Positions 1 through 11,943 are shown, numbered from the stretch's first letter. The stretch: 64,000 bases of DNA from Litsea cubeba (GCA_012931725.1 CM022946.1:55822164-55886163); one strand, 5' to 3'. Notes: generated by a model not told the origin, from the sequence alone. Program-made: numbers and translations.

Positions 1-2057
1 AATAACAAAAATTCTAAATATTCACCAATATCATATGCTTGATTAATCACATTTATTTAGAATTACATTATCTAAGAAACATGATGATTGCAATGACAAA
101 AAATCCTTTTCATACCACTATTGTATGTATCGCGGTAATAGCAAAGAGAGTGAAAGCCTGAAAAGTAATAGTCCGTTGTCTGCTGCAAGAAAAGTATAGG
201 AGACAATCAGAATGACAAAATAATGAATTATATTACACTATGTCAGAATTAGCATGATTGTTTCAAAGAATATCAATATTATGTGCTAAATTGTATTATA
301 ATATAAAATTTTAAATTATAACATACTAACAAAATATTACAAAAACAAGAAAAAGGCAAACGAATAAGGGAAAAAATGGTCATAAGCTTAACATACTACT
401 TATAGGCAAACTTGTAAATAGTTTCTGTTTTGAAATCAAATTTCCATAGTATTAGCACCTCTTCCCAATTTCTTCTCTACATTAAGGCAAATGGTATATT
501 TTGATTGATCCATTATTGGGCATTAATGTAATTAAGAGAATCAACGACAGGGCCTATAATGAAGCTTGAGCCTAGGCTCATATGCTATCATTATCAAATA
601 TCAATGCCCAATGAATTATCCAATTAGATATGAACAAATATTTAAAATACAAGGAAATTACCATGAATTTCATTTTACAAAGTTTCTACAATAACAAAGT
701 AAGTAGAAATCAATGGAACCAAGCCGATTCCAAACAAACAACATTAACTAACCTAGCCAGACAGCCTGAATCCAGTAAAAAAAAAAAAGAAAAGAGGAAA
801 AACTCTCCTAAATAAACAAGCTAAAAAGTGGTTGGAAATGTTGTAAATGCGTTAGGAGACTAAGCAAGCAATGAATGAAATTGGGCTAAGTTTAGCGAAG
901 ATATTTACTATTATAAAGTAACAAGGCATCAATAAATGGAAAAAATTGGAAATTGTATATAAATAGCGCTATGAAAGATAGAACATTCTACAATTCAATA
1001 ATGAGCTCACTGGGCAAATCATAAGAAATTTAAAAAGTATTCATTCAACACAATGATTGGAACATGTAAAAGAAAAAAACTATCTACTTACAAGTTTAAA
1101 ACACCTGAAATATTGCCTCAAATAAGCCATCTACAACTCCCTAAAATTGACAGCCTGCAGGGTATTTATAAATTTAAGATAAAAAAGCAAGCAACATTAA
1201 CACATCCAACCAAACAACCCGAATCCAACCAAAAAAAGGCATAATCTAAAGCTGGCTTGATAAGTCTTCTAAATAAAATCTTTTGACTTTGTTTTGTCTT
1301 CTTCTCACTAATCAATTTCAAGTTGGACTGCATCACACTCAAGAATTCTACTATAACAATGTCTTTCGACTTTGTTATAAAAGTTCAAGCAATTTGAAGA
1401 AAAAAAATATGGTTTGTGTAGGGCAGGTCTATCCTACTTCCAGCCTGGTTTGAACCTGATGTTTTAGTAATCAGGTTGTGCTCGAATTACTGAAAATAAA
1501 ATTTAGGTTGAGTGTTGTCTTTTAGTAATTGGGTTGGGCCTAGATCTTAAGCTTTACTCAATTCAATATTTGAAATGAGCTTGGATTAAGGGATGGTAAG
1601 ATAAAAAGTAATGCTTGTAGTTTAGTCTACAGTCCTTGTAGATAGAACAATCTTTTTTTTTATAAAAACAAACTTGTACATTTGTGTTATAAAATAATGA
1701 GAATTCCTGGAGTAGAAGAATATAGAACAACATTATATGTAAGAAGTGAAGTAGAAGATCTTCTAGGCACTTGTACATTGAGATTTGAATACTGAATATA
1801 CTTTATAGCTTGCATAAGAAATTCTTCTTAATGTTGAACCAGGAGGGGTCTCTTGGTTATAATGGAGTAGAAAATCTGCCCCACATTGATGTGCTAGTCT
1901 CAATACAGGTACGAGTTCTGCATTTTGAAAACTTGTCAAGGCCTGTTTGTTTATATGGAATTGAATATATGAGACTTCATGATAAATTGGGTTCACTCCA
2001 ACAAAGAATGTCTTAAAAAGTGACTGGTGAAGGATATAATGTGGAAAAGATTGAGGA
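1..2057. other. AT-rich intergenic DNA, no gene recognised
   Basis: Only short open frames without recognisable domains or codon structure occur here, on both strands. Homopolymer runs and scattered AT-rich tracts are typical of plant intergenic sequence. A phrase near 1938 (GGCCTGTTTGTTT) resembles the ends of some plant DNA-transposon fragments, but no second end or duplication was found. Confidence 0.6.
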
Positions 2058-2805
2058 ATTAAAATTTAAATCTACTTTTATCAAGGCAAATTGCAATCTA
2101 CTTTATCAGACATTCTTCTCCCTACAATATCCCTAGCAAGTGGACATTACCACAGCATCATCTCTTCTCTCATACAAAAGGTTCTTGGTCTTAAATGCTA
2201 AAAATTCAAAGCCACTTTATTCTCCAACAATTCCAAAACCACAGTATATCAAATGAAAGCTTACATTCTTTTTTCGCTACCCAATTGTTAGAGCTAGAGT
2301 TTTCTTTAAACTATTACGCTAAAATTGGTAATAGTGGTAATGGCTGTAGCCAGATTATAAATAATCGGGTCTGGACTATAGAACAATTTTGTTATCCATC
2401 AGAAAATCAAATAAAAAAAAAGGAATCAAACTTTAAATCTACTTTTATCAAGGCAAAATGCAATCAACTTTATCAGACATGTCCCAAAAGAAATTTATAA
2501 AATGATGTCATAGGCCATAGGCAAGTGCAGTAGTGTGGCAAGCTGGCAGCTACCAATTTCACAGAAGTACTCTAACTTGTGCAGTTTTTAGACTCACCCA
2601 ATTGTTAGAGCTACAATTTTGCTTCAAACTATTAACACTAAAATTGGCTACTTTTATGAAGGAAAAATGCAATCAACTTTATCAGACATGTCCCAGAAAA
2701 AACTTAATAAGATGATGTCATAAGCCATAGGTAAGTGCAATAGTGTGGCAGGCTGGCAGCTACCAATTTCACAAAAGTACTCTAACTTGTGGAGTTTTTA
2801 TATAG
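2058..2805. repeat. Degenerate local direct repeats
   Basis: A segment containing 'caactttatcagacatgtcc' occurs near 2460 and again near 2670 with about 135 bp of good similarity (period about 209 bp). A diverged third partial copy lies near 2070-2120. A second phrase (cccaattgttagagct) is duplicated at about 2280 and 2598. The arrangement looks like overlapping tandem duplications of non-coding DNA. No protein-coding signal was seen. Confidence 0.6.
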
Positions 2806-2989
2806 ATCCAAAACATATCAACCCATCTCATTAAACTACCTCTTCATCATGTAAATCAAGAAATTATTTTACAAGCTCTCTTGCAATAAAAAATTTCACA
2901 GCACTTTTCATGAAGATTTGAGCTAAGCATTTCATCAACAACTTTTTTATCATGATTATTTCACATGCTCTTTAAAAAAAATTTACTTA

Positions 2990-3068
2990 GGCATTTCATC
3001 AAACAGTTTTTGCATACCCATTTCATGAAACAGTTTCTGCATACCCATTTCATCAAACAGATTCTACA
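2990..3068. repeat. Triplicated short repeat, about 28 bp
   Basis: The phrase 'catttcatcaaacagttt' occurs three times in succession with small changes, separated by 'tgcatacc'. It is a simple short tandem repeat in non-coding DNA. Confidence 0.6.
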
Positions 3069-3146
3069 TCAGGTATTAACTCAAGAAATTATTTGAGAAG
3101 CTCTTTCATGCTTTCATGAAGTTTTTTTCTATCATATCAATAAATC

Positions 3147-4020
3147 AAAAAAGAGTATTAGACTGATACCTGCTGGATCAACAATGGGCAGAAAATTATT
3201 TTCCATTTTTCTTCTCGTTTTCTTTCTTGTTACGGTCGTCGGTGGCAGGAAAAACCTAAAGCAAAACTACAGCTATGTAGGTCCCGTGAGAGACGTATGA
3301 GAAGCCAACAAGTTGCATATCTCCCTCCATTTGGCAAGCTCATGCAGGAATCACTTATCATGCATCTAAGTGAGGTCCAAAAGCTGTCACCATTTCATTT
3401 ATCTAAGCGAGCCACAGAAGCAAGAAGCAGGCAGCAGCAAGCAATCGAAGAGCAGAGAGGAGGTGTCGAAGTGCAGAGAGGAGGTGTCCTTGAGTTGAGG
3501 CTTAAACAAAACAGCTAGTGGGCTCCAAAGGTGTGGAGAGAAATTCATCTAAACAAGCAGGCAAGACATTATGTTCCCTTTTAGTATAAAATAAAAAAAG
3601 AGTATTAGACTGATACCTGCTGGATCAACAATGGGCAGAAAATTGTTTTCCTTTCTTCTTCTCGTTTTCTTTCTTGTTACGGTCGTCGGTGGCGGGAAAG
3701 AAAAAGCCTGAAGCAAAACTACAGCTATGTAGGTCTCGTGAAAGACGTATGAGAAGCCAACAGGTTGCATATCTCCCTCCATTTGGCAAGCTCATGCAGG
3801 GATCACTTGTCATGCATCTGAGTGAGGTCCAAAAGTTATCACCATTTCATTCATCTAAGTGAGCCACAGAAGCAAGAAGCAGGCATCAGCAAGCAATCGA
3901 AGAGCAGAGAGGAGGTGTCCTTGAGTCGAGGCTTAAACAAAACAGCTAGTGGGATCCACATGTGTGGAGAGAAATTCATCCAAACAAGTAGGCATGACAT
4001 TATGTTCCCTTTTAGTATAA
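3147..4020. repeat. Tandem duplication, about 447-bp unit, two copies
   Basis: Unit 1 (about 3147-3593) and unit 2 (about 3594-4020) are highly similar from 'gagtattagactgatacc' to 'ccttttagtata'. The second copy lacks a short repeated segment (the duplicated 'gcagagaggaggtgtc' phrase) and has scattered substitutions. Short open frames on both strands of each unit give paralogous peptides without any recognised domain. On the - strand a CAG/GTATCAG boundary resembles a splice donor, so the unit might hold an old exon of an unidentified gene. This is weak. Confidence 0.7.
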
Positions 4021-4067
4021 GGGTATAGAAATGCATGAGTTTGTAGGCAACTTCTATATATCGTTAA

Positions 4068-4740
4068 GGGAGTTCTATTGGCACCTCAATTTTTTCTCTT
4101 CCCACCACACTAGAAGACAAAAAATAATTTTTTTTCCTAAACTACCCTTCCCATCTCCTCCCTCCTCCTCCTCCTCCTCCTCTTCCTTCTCCCTCCTTCC
4201 TCTTCCCTTCCTCTCCCACCCTCCACCCTCTTCCTTCATCTCCCCCCCCCAGTCTCCGGCGGGGAGGGAGCCCCGGCCGGCAGCCCGAGACGAAAGCCCT
4301 GGCAGCTGGCCGGTCTCCCTTCCCCTCCCCCTCTTTCTTCCTCCCTCCCCTTCTCTACCGGCTGGGAGGGGGAAGGGGAGGGGGAGGGAGAAGAATAGTA
4401 GGGAAGGGAAGGAGAGGGAAGAAGAGGAAGGGAGAAAAGGGAGAAAAGGGAAAGAAAAGAGAAGGGGAGGGAGGAAGAAAGAGGGAGAGGGGGAGGGAGA
4501 GGGGGAGGGAGACCGGCCAACCGCCGGGGCATCCACCGCGATCTGCTGGCCGGGGCTCCCTCCCCGTCGGAGACTAGGGGGTGGAGATGGGGGAAGAGGG
4601 TGGAGGGTGGGAGAGGAAGGGAAGAGGAGGGAGGGAGAGGGAGAGGAGGAGGAGGAGGGAGGAGGGGTAGTTTAGGAAATTTTATTTATTTATTTTTTGT
4701 GGTGGGAAGAGCAAAAATCGCGGTGCCAATTGAACTCCCC
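4068..4740. mobile_element. 673-bp foldback Mutator-like element with 9-bp TSD
   Basis: The element is bounded by the exact 9-bp direct repeat TATCGTTAA at 4059-4067 and 4741-4749. Its ends are inverted: GGGAGTTCTATTGGCACC on the left, and the complement of GGTGCCAATTGAACTCCCC on the right. The similarity is not limited to the ends. Arms of about 290 bp (4068-4357 and about 4459-4740) pair along their whole length, including a pyrimidine-rich block and a GC-rich block around GGCCGGTCTCCC. About 100 bp of purine-rich spacer remains as loop. A 9-bp duplication is typical of Mutator-like elements. There is no transposase; the open frames inside are low-complexity products of the purine/pyrimidine asymmetry. 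Confidence 0.85.
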
Positions 4741-4749
4741 TATCGTTAA

Positions 4750-5910
4750 TTCCTTATCTGTCGTAAGGTTGAAGCTATGTTGTCACTGTCAGTCATGGAC
4801 CTGAAATTAGAATAGAGAGACCGGAGCCATTTAAAATACTTTTTTTTGTAAGATTAAATAAGGCTTTGGAAGATTATATATGTATCAAAAAGATTTTATT
4901 TTATTTTTTATTTTTACCAAAATGAATTTTTACTAATCACGTTAAAGGTGAAATAAAGTCTTCATTTATTAAATAAAGAAAATAATATGGGTCATATTAA
5001 AAGTACATAAATTAAAGATTCCTTCTTTATTTTTAAACAAAAGTAAAAAAGTAATCACTTTTTTTCCATTAAATGACAAAAAAAACTCACTTTTTACACG
5101 AAAAGTAAGAGTTTTTCCTATTAAACAACTAAAGATAAAATATCATCGGAATCCACTTATATTTTATTTCTCTTGATTTGACGCTTCACTTCACTTTATT
5201 TCACTCTACAAATAAAGTTTCCATTCATTTCATTTTACAAGTAAAATTTCCAAGCAGTTTATCATTGTTAAAATCCTAGATACACAACACCACCTACTAC
5301 TATATTATATCAGGTAAGGCCCCAAACAAAAATATAGTGCTAGAGCTTATTTTTCACTCGTAGATAAGTAGTAATAAGATATTTCTATCTCCCTATCCCA
5401 TATGAAAATCATGCTTCAATGTGAGTCCCACGGTCAAATACGCATCCTTGGTCATCCACTGGCTAAATATTTAGAAAATTCTATATGAGATTTTACAGAT
5501 GGCCCTTACTAGTTTTTTACCTTTTTCACGTAATGGCCCCTCGAAGGAAAATTTCTTGGGTCCGCTTTTGTGGTGGTTCTTAATTAAATCAGTATGTATA
5601 ATGTACGTACTAATCTTTATACGTCAATCACATTTTTCTTGAAAATTAACTTAAAGAAATTAGTGTTATGTCCCTCTTAAGATTGATTAATTTTTATTGG
5701 TAATTTGTCTCTCTTAATTGATTAATTTTTACAATTTCTCAACGATCTAGAGAATTCAACTCATATTGAAATTTGACGTTGGGTACCTTAAATCCAATAC
5801 ACATTCCAAAATATTAAAAGGGTGCATGTCAATTTTCAAAATCTTTTTGGGGCCATAACAAACCACAAAAAGGAATCCCATTCTCAGATCATGATGTATA
5901 TATATGTAAG
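4750..5910. other. AT-rich intergenic DNA, no gene seen
   Basis: This stretch is strongly AT-rich, with many short A or T runs and no convincing coding frame or RNA gene. It separates the foldback element from MULE-1. The last part may contain the diverged outermost end of the MULE-1 TIR. Confidence 0.6.
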
Positions 5911-6555
5911 CATTTTTGCACGAAATGGTATTTTTTTAGCACTTTCAACTAGCGTCCCTAGCGACCTTAGTTTTATAACGTTAAGGGTCGCTAGGGACCC
6001 TGCTGTGTATACAAAGCAGAACAGAAAACGTATTTTTGTCTTCTCTTCTGTTGTCAACTGGACAAGTTTTCTTCTCCAAGTCGTCTGCGCCCAGGCACCA
6101 ATGTTGTGATCCCCCTCTAACATCCTCTTCCTCTCCCTCGTACCAACTACGGTCCCCTCCCACATCCTCTTTGTCGAAGGTATGTGCTTTTGGATGCTTT
6201 TCTTTGGCATTTTCTGAGGCGTCTGTGTTGTTATTGTCGTCTAGGTCATGGCCTTATTGCGTCTCCATGCCTTTTTCTTTGGTTAATGTTTCCTCGTGGC
6301 AGACATTTACTCTCCACTCGAGAATCGCCTCTCTAAAAGGGTTTCTTTGTCTTCCTTGTGTAGCATTACTTGATAGCAAGAAAAATGCCCTAAAAATGAC
6401 TTTAGCCCTTTTTGGATGAAAATGGGATGAGAACCCTAGAGAGGTGGATTCTATTGTTTTCGGTTCTGAATCGCTTACAAAAGGCAAATGCACATATAAA
6501 TCAAGTTCTTGAATTCTCATCGCTCTAATCTCTATTCAAACTGATAATTTTAAGA
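5911..6555. repeat. MULE-1 left terminal inverted repeat
   Basis: The inverted partner is 10501-11757. Matching runs through the palindromic motifs at 5954-5967 and 5985-6000, the block around 'ttggatgcttttctttggca', and ends near 'ctctaatctctattcaa'. An open frame on each strand crosses the repeat, but it has no domain and its mirrored copy lies in the other arm, so it is treated as non-coding. Confidence 0.8.
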
Positions 6556-8469
6556 TTTTATTGAATGGAATGGTTGATATTTATTTTTTTATTTTGGTTT
6601 GATGGTTTATATGAGCATTTTTAAGTGCTTTTTCTTTTTTTAATTTTGGTGGATTGTCTAAATAAAAAATAGGTGGGGCAGTACAAAAATTCTTTTGTGC
6701 ATGACATTCTTAATGGTCACCCACTTGTATACATATGGTTGTCTCAAATATAGAAACTTGTTTTCCTCTGATTATGTATATTGTTTAGAGAGAATGGGCA
6801 TTAAAGGCATTTTTATTTATTTTCAAACAAATGGCTCTGTAACCACTCTTTATTACAAAGAAGTATAGTGGTTGCTGTGATGGCAATGCACAAATTCATT
6901 AGGAAAGAAAGTGTATATTCTGGTGGGTCATCTGTAAGCACTAAGCCCCCTTTATGCTTTGTCTAGTACTCCCTATTTGTCTCTGGTTGTTTTCAGTGTT
7001 TTGGTGTCTAGGCTTTCTACTTTTTTATGTTTGTGTTTTGCTGGGTTATGGTTGCAGGTTTTTTTAAACCTTTCAGTGTACATTTCTTGTACTGAGAAGA
7101 GCTTTTATTAAGAAGTTATTATTTTGTGGCACCATCATTTATGCCAGCAAATGACTGGTTGATGACTCCAAGCTTTTGGTAAAGATGGATTCATGGAAAT
7201 TACAGAAATGAGGAGTTTTTGCTTTTGTTTATTTGATTTTGAATTTTGTTTGATGACTAGAATTGTGAATTTGGGTAGACTGGGAAAGATAGTAGAAAAC
7301 TTCAGTTTTAATCAAGCAATTCAATTTGGAAAAGTGAAGTAGTAGGTTGATGAAAAATGGTGACCTTGCACCTTTCAGCTTCTAAAACCCCCTAGTTTTT
7401 TACTAGCAACTCTCCCAACTCAAATTGTCCCTATTTCAATTTCAGTCTTACCTGTGAAGTTGTGCATCCTTATTTGGGATATAAAAATGAAAATTCTATA
7501 TCCTATGTGACTCAAAGAGCAGGCAGAGTGGATGATGAGTTTTTGTTGTGGTTGGCGCTAGCTTCAGGTACCCAAATTCAACTATTATATGGAGATTATC
7601 TATTAAGTATTTATACATAAGTCATAACGTAAAATATGCACTGTGTGTATATATTATAAGTATATGAGCCAATATAACTTTCTAAATTTTATGGCTATCA
7701 ATTTAAAAAGAAAATTAAACTAAACAGTTTGAGTTCACTACTGATCTGAGTCAATTGTACTCAATACAACTTGGGTTTAGCCAATACCTGACTCAAGTAG
7801 TCTAGTTGTACCCTATTGAGGATACTTTTTTATCCCATAAAGTTCGAGGATGCATTTTTGCTTGGGTTCCACCTGATAGACCTTGCTATTGATACCTTAG
7901 CAACATGCATGGTATGGCATCTTCGTACTTGTTTCAAAGTGTCTAGGTAACATAGTTGTTACACATTTGTTTGCATGACATAGACTGCAACTTAATCCTT
8001 TTCAATTCAGGACTATGTTTTTCCAAAATGATTGTTCAAAGTCCAGTGTTGGTTCATGGTTTGTTCCAGATTAGAACAAGCTGAGCAGATAATTAGGAGG
8101 TGCATTAAAGTGGTAAATTGCACTCATTGGTCAGTGCATTGTTAAATAATGTTATATACTGAATCACAGATACACCTTTTTCAATTACACTTTTTCTTAT
8201 GTTAAATCTGTTATCTATAAAAATAATTATGTGATTCATCATAAGTTTTTATGTAGTATTTATTGGCTTAGGCGTTGGATAAAAGGCATCCATATAACTT
8301 TGTGATTGTAATATGTCATGCAATTTGAATAATGAATGGTTATGATACCTTTTTTTATATTCAACAATGTCCGTCTACTATTTCACTTTATCCGTTCTAA
8401 CATAAATTGCCTCTTTTATTGACTGTTTTTCCTATTCAATTTGTAAACAGAGATTATATATGGTTGACA
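6556..8469. other. MULE-1 interior, no recognisable coding sequence
   Basis: This is about 1.9 kb of decayed AT-rich DNA between the left TIR and the Ulp1 remnant. It presumably held upstream exons of the Ulp1-like gene, or transposase sequence, but no motif was recognised on either strand. Confidence 0.5.
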
Positions 8470-8730
8470 CAGTGATTTGGAGATTACAGATGGGGTGAGC
8501 CTTGGGTTTGGACTTCCGTGACAAAGTTTGATATCCCATATTAGCAGAATGGGACGGACTGCAGTATCTTTGCGATTGTATATGCAGAGCACTGCATACA
8601 CCATCTCCCGATAAGGTTCACCTAAGCTGACATTCCGTATTACCAACGGAAGATCTTGGTTGAGATCTTCAAGAGAAGCTGGCTGCTGAATGCTGACAGG
8701 CTTCAACTTCCCAACCTCCCAGCTGTGTAA
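8470..8730 (+). pseudogene. Ulp1-like (C48) cysteine protease C-terminal remnant
   Basis: One frame (codons in register with position 8500) reads through about 85 codons ending at a TAA at 8728-8730. It shows the C-terminal half of an Ulp1/SUMO-protease fold: a W-x-W segment, FDIPY, a G-T-D-C box holding the presumptive catalytic Cys, a Y-A-E helix, an IPYYxxK segment and a conserved VEIFKRSW end. Two in-frame stops interrupt it (TAG after FDIPY and TAA after IRFT), each one transition from Gln. The His and Asp part of the catalytic triad lies upstream and was not found. A relative with the same VEIFKRSW block lies in MULE-2 at 34671-34949. In MULEs such genes are cargo of uncertain function. 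Confidence 0.72.
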
Positions 8731-9084
8731 AGTTCTGTTACAGATAAACTCAAGCCCTTAATTGTAAAAAGTTTCGTAGAAATCGTTGTAATGAAGTAAT
8801 TATTTGGGTGAAAATGCTGTAATGATCTTATTGTTTGGAACAACAATTTTTTTTTTAAGTTGAAGTTTATGTATGATGTAATGTACTTTTTATTTTGGGT
8901 GAAAATGATATAATGAAATTGTTCTTTGGCTGGATCCTATTTGTTGAAGTTGAAGTTGATATATGATTACATAAACTTATTGTTTTGGAAGAATGGACAT
9001 CACTGTACAGGGCAAGCATGAGTCCATAATTGTTAAAAATAATTACTTGTTGTTAATCCACCATGATTTAAAAATAGAAAACCT

Positions 9085-9375
9085 TCCCAGCGTCCCTATT
9101 GACCTATATTTGTTATAGATAAGGGTCCCATGAGACCCATACGACCGCATTGAGATCTTTACCAGTGTCCCCATCGACCTATATTAGTTATAGAAAAGGG
9201 TCTCTAGCGACCCATGCAATAGCTTCTAGATCCTTCCCAGCGTTCCTAGCGACCTAAATTAGTTATTGCTAAGGGTCTCTGACGATGCATAAAACATCAG
9301 CTGTTTCCTTCCCAGTGTCCCTAGTGACCTATATTACTTATAAATAAGGGTCCCTAGCGACCTTTACATATTAAA
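9085..9375. repeat. Four-unit array (about 75 bp each) of palindromic motifs
   Basis: Each unit contains a variant of GTCCCTAGCGACCT, a spacer like 'atattagttataga', and a variant of AAGGGTCCCTAGCGACC. The units start near 9086, 9164, 9235 and 9313, with 'cttcccag' or a variant in front of most. The same motif occurs twice in each MULE-1 TIR (5954-5967, 5985-6000; 11667-11682, 11702-11714). The half-site GGGTC-S-CTAG-S-GACCC is itself a 16-bp palindrome. Confidence 0.75.
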
Positions 9376-9739
9376 ACATAGTGTAGATCTAAAATAGTTT
9401 TAGTGCAGATGTGAAATAGTTTTGATAGGCAAATCAGGTCCATTCCAATATAAATATATGCAGAGCCTGAGTCAATGAAGTGAGGGAAATTATGATGTTA
9501 ACAACAACCAAGAAGAACGCAGATGGATCATTACATCTGAAAAAATCCAAAATGTCATTAACATGTCATTACATTTCTTCTGATTACATTGCTGTTTGTA
9601 TGCATAAAGAAGCCAAAGAAAAACATGTGAAACAAAATGTTAATTACATGTCATACAATTTGTCTTCTTCATATGCATAAACAAAACCCATCAAATTACA
9701 TGTGACATAAGACGGCAAAAAACAAAAAAACTGGTTCCT

Positions 9740-9960
9740 CTACTGAACAACAGGTGGATTACGGCAGGTCCCCCGATTGTGTCCCCCCTCTTTACAGTTG
9801 CAGCAAGTTACAACCCTTCTAACGCGGTTGCGATCTTCTACCCGAACCCTATTCTTTTTTTGGCTTGCCCGGCTGCTTACTTGCTAATGGGGGAAGAACG
9901 CGTTCGCAAGAGCACCTCATCTGTGCAAGGTGGTATAGTCCAGATATACGAACATATTCT
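9740..9960 (-). pseudogene. MuDR-like transposase C-terminal zinc-knuckle remnant
   Basis: Read on the - strand, a frame ends at a TAG (9742-9740). It contains a perfect CX2CX4HX4C knuckle (complement of 9764-9805) with G-H-N-R before the last T-C, preceded by an Arg/Val-rich stretch and, in a neighbouring frame, by a Lys/Arg segment. This is how MULE transposases (mudrA family) commonly end, after the MULE and SWIM domains. The MULE DDE domain itself was not found. At least one frameshift and stops separate the pieces. It is convergent to the Ulp1 remnant, as expected for a two-gene MULE. Confidence 0.6.
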
Positions 9961-10500
9961 AGTTGCCTCTCGTTTAGATGTCATGTCTCGGAATGCATCT
10001 GTAAGTACCAAGCTCCTATCAAAATGTAAAAGATAACACGTAAAAAAACATGCATTGATATTCAATTGAAAATGGTAGGTGGTTTAGCAACGTACAAATC
10101 CCATTATGTATGGCCGATGAGATGTGTGTTTCCTGTTTAGAAAGAAGTTGAAATGGGGCATTTTCTTTCGCATTGCTGCTCTCTGCTTCAGACATCTGCA
10201 AGTTACAATAAAAAATTGAGGAACATGTAAGCACTGAAGTTGATTTCACTGTTAATTTGTAAAAATGCAACTTCTAACAATCAATCACAACTCTTAAGTC
10301 AGCTTACTAAAACTCAGAAGCATAAATCACTACACAAAAAAATAATTATCATACTTCATAATTCACACGCACTGCTAAAATGCATTTCTTACAAGAGACA
10401 CAACACATTTACAGATGATATTAGATTAGAATGGACTGTCATTTACACACTATGTAACAATGAGATGGGAGATTCCACAGCAATTAAGAAAAGAACCTCA

Positions 10501-11757
10501 TTTTAAAATAATCAAGTTGAATAGAGATTAGAGTGATGAACTTGAAGACCCAATTCAAGAACCTGACGCCAACCATCTCTGCCTCTTTGTCCCACTCTTG
10601 CACTCTTGTGAAAACCATAGTTGTCAATTTTTCTAATGATGTCATTTCAATATGCCTCTAACATGAAACGATTTTGAAATTCGGCCATTTTGGAGGGTCT
10701 CTAGTTCCGTTCAGTGAAGGCAAAGAAAACTAAAATTATAAAAAGGAAATGCTCTTTAAAATTATACTTGAAATTGCTAGTTTCAAGTCCAATCATTTGA
10801 TTAAGAGGGATGAAGAGAACTTTTTATCCACTTTCCAAGCTAGATTTTGGGCTTACAGCATAGAGTAACAAAGCAAAATAAAAAAATTGTGAATATGTTC
10901 CTTAAGAACCTGTTTTGGCTTATTTCAATAATTTAACGTTTCAGCTAAAACAAGCCAAGATTCTAGCCAAAAATTTATATGCATGTCATGTTCATAAATC
11001 TTACCCAAACAAAAGGTTGCTGCCAAAATAGACAACTAAGGCGAATGTCCCTTTCTTTCTTACTCAAATGAGAGGATTCAAATAGCTCACAAAAAGGAGT
11101 TAAAAACCTGAAACTCATGGAAGTTACACATAGCAATTCAGAACCGAAAACAAGTGTTCTCTGCCCATTTTCATCCAGAAAGGGCTAAAGCCATTTTTAG
11201 GCATTTTTCTTGCTATCAAGTAATGCTACACAAGGAAGATAAAGAAACCCTTTTAGAGAGGCGATTCTCAAGTGGAGAGTAGATGTCTGCCACGAGGAAA
11301 CATAACCAAAGCAAAAGGCATGGAGACGCAATAAGGCCATGACCTAGACGACAATAACATCACAAACGCCTCAGAAAATGCCAAAGGAAAGCATCCGGAG
11401 ACGCAATAAGGCCATGACCTAGACGACAATAACATCACAAACGCCTCAGAAAATGCCAAAGGAAAGCATCCAAAAGCACATACCTTCGACAAAGAGGATG
11501 TGGGAGGGTACCACAGTTGGTACAAGGGAGAGGAAGAGGGTGTTGGAGGGGGATATATCACAGCATCGGTGCCTGGATATAAACGACTTGGAGAAGAAAA
11601 CTTGTCCCATTGACAATGAAAGAGAAGACAAAAATACCTTTTTTGTTCTGCTTTGTATACACCGCAGGGTCCCTAGCGACCCTTAACGTTATAAAATTAA
11701 CGGTCGCTAGGGACGCTAGTTGAAATTGCTAAAAAAAATACCATTTCATGCAAAATG
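10501..11757. repeat. MULE-1 right terminal inverted repeat (expanded)
   Basis: This is the inverted copy of 5911-6555, made longer by about 500 bp of unrelated AT-rich sequence between about 10580 and 11140 and by a 75-bp tandem duplication (11322-11396 repeated at 11397-11471). It contains the palindromic motif copies at 11667-11682 and 11702-11714. Open frames on both strands mirror those of the left TIR and are not regarded as genes. Confidence 0.78.
11322..11471. repeat. 75-bp exact tandem duplication inside the right TIR
   Basis: The block beginning 'ggagacgcaataaggccatg' and ending 'ggaaagcatcc' is present twice head to tail. The left TIR has a single copy, so the duplication happened after the TIR pair was formed. 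Confidence 0.9.
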
Positions 11758-11943
11758 ACTGATCTGATGCCATGGAGGTTAAAATGAATTTTTGAGGCCA
11801 CTGGTCATCTAATCTGTTTTTTTTTCTTTTTTTGTAAAATCCTCTATAAAATAAGCCAAGCAAAGAAATTGGAGTCCGAGAGAATTGTTTGATTCTCTAT
11901 CTCAACATGAGATATGAGATGGGTTGAGCTCTATTTTTATATA

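Larger units (their letters stand above)
5911..11757. mobile_element. MULE-1: decayed Mutator-like transposon with long TIRs
   Basis: A sequence of about 650 bp starting at 5911 is repeated in inverted orientation ending at 11757. The outer ends are CATTTTTGCACGAAATGG and its counterpart with small differences. The interior holds an Ulp1-protease remnant on the + strand (8470-8730), a mudrA-type zinc-knuckle remnant on the - strand (9740-9960), and an array of palindromic motifs (9085-9375) that also occur in the TIRs. MULEs that carry an Ulp1-like gene besides transposase are known in plants (the Kaonashi/CUMULE type). No clean target duplication was found. A shared CAGATCA just outside both ends (5885-5891 and 11760-11766) suggests the true termini lie slightly further out. 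Confidence 0.75.

Noticed and set aside
4031..4675. 214-codon open frame and its antisense partners
   Set aside because: They are made of Ser/Pro or Gly/Glu/Arg low complexity and arise from the purine/pyrimidine arms of the foldback element.
5822..6520. Open frames on both strands in the left MULE-1 TIR
   Set aside because: Mirrored in the right TIR at 11268-11686 and without domain; they reflect the inverted repeat.
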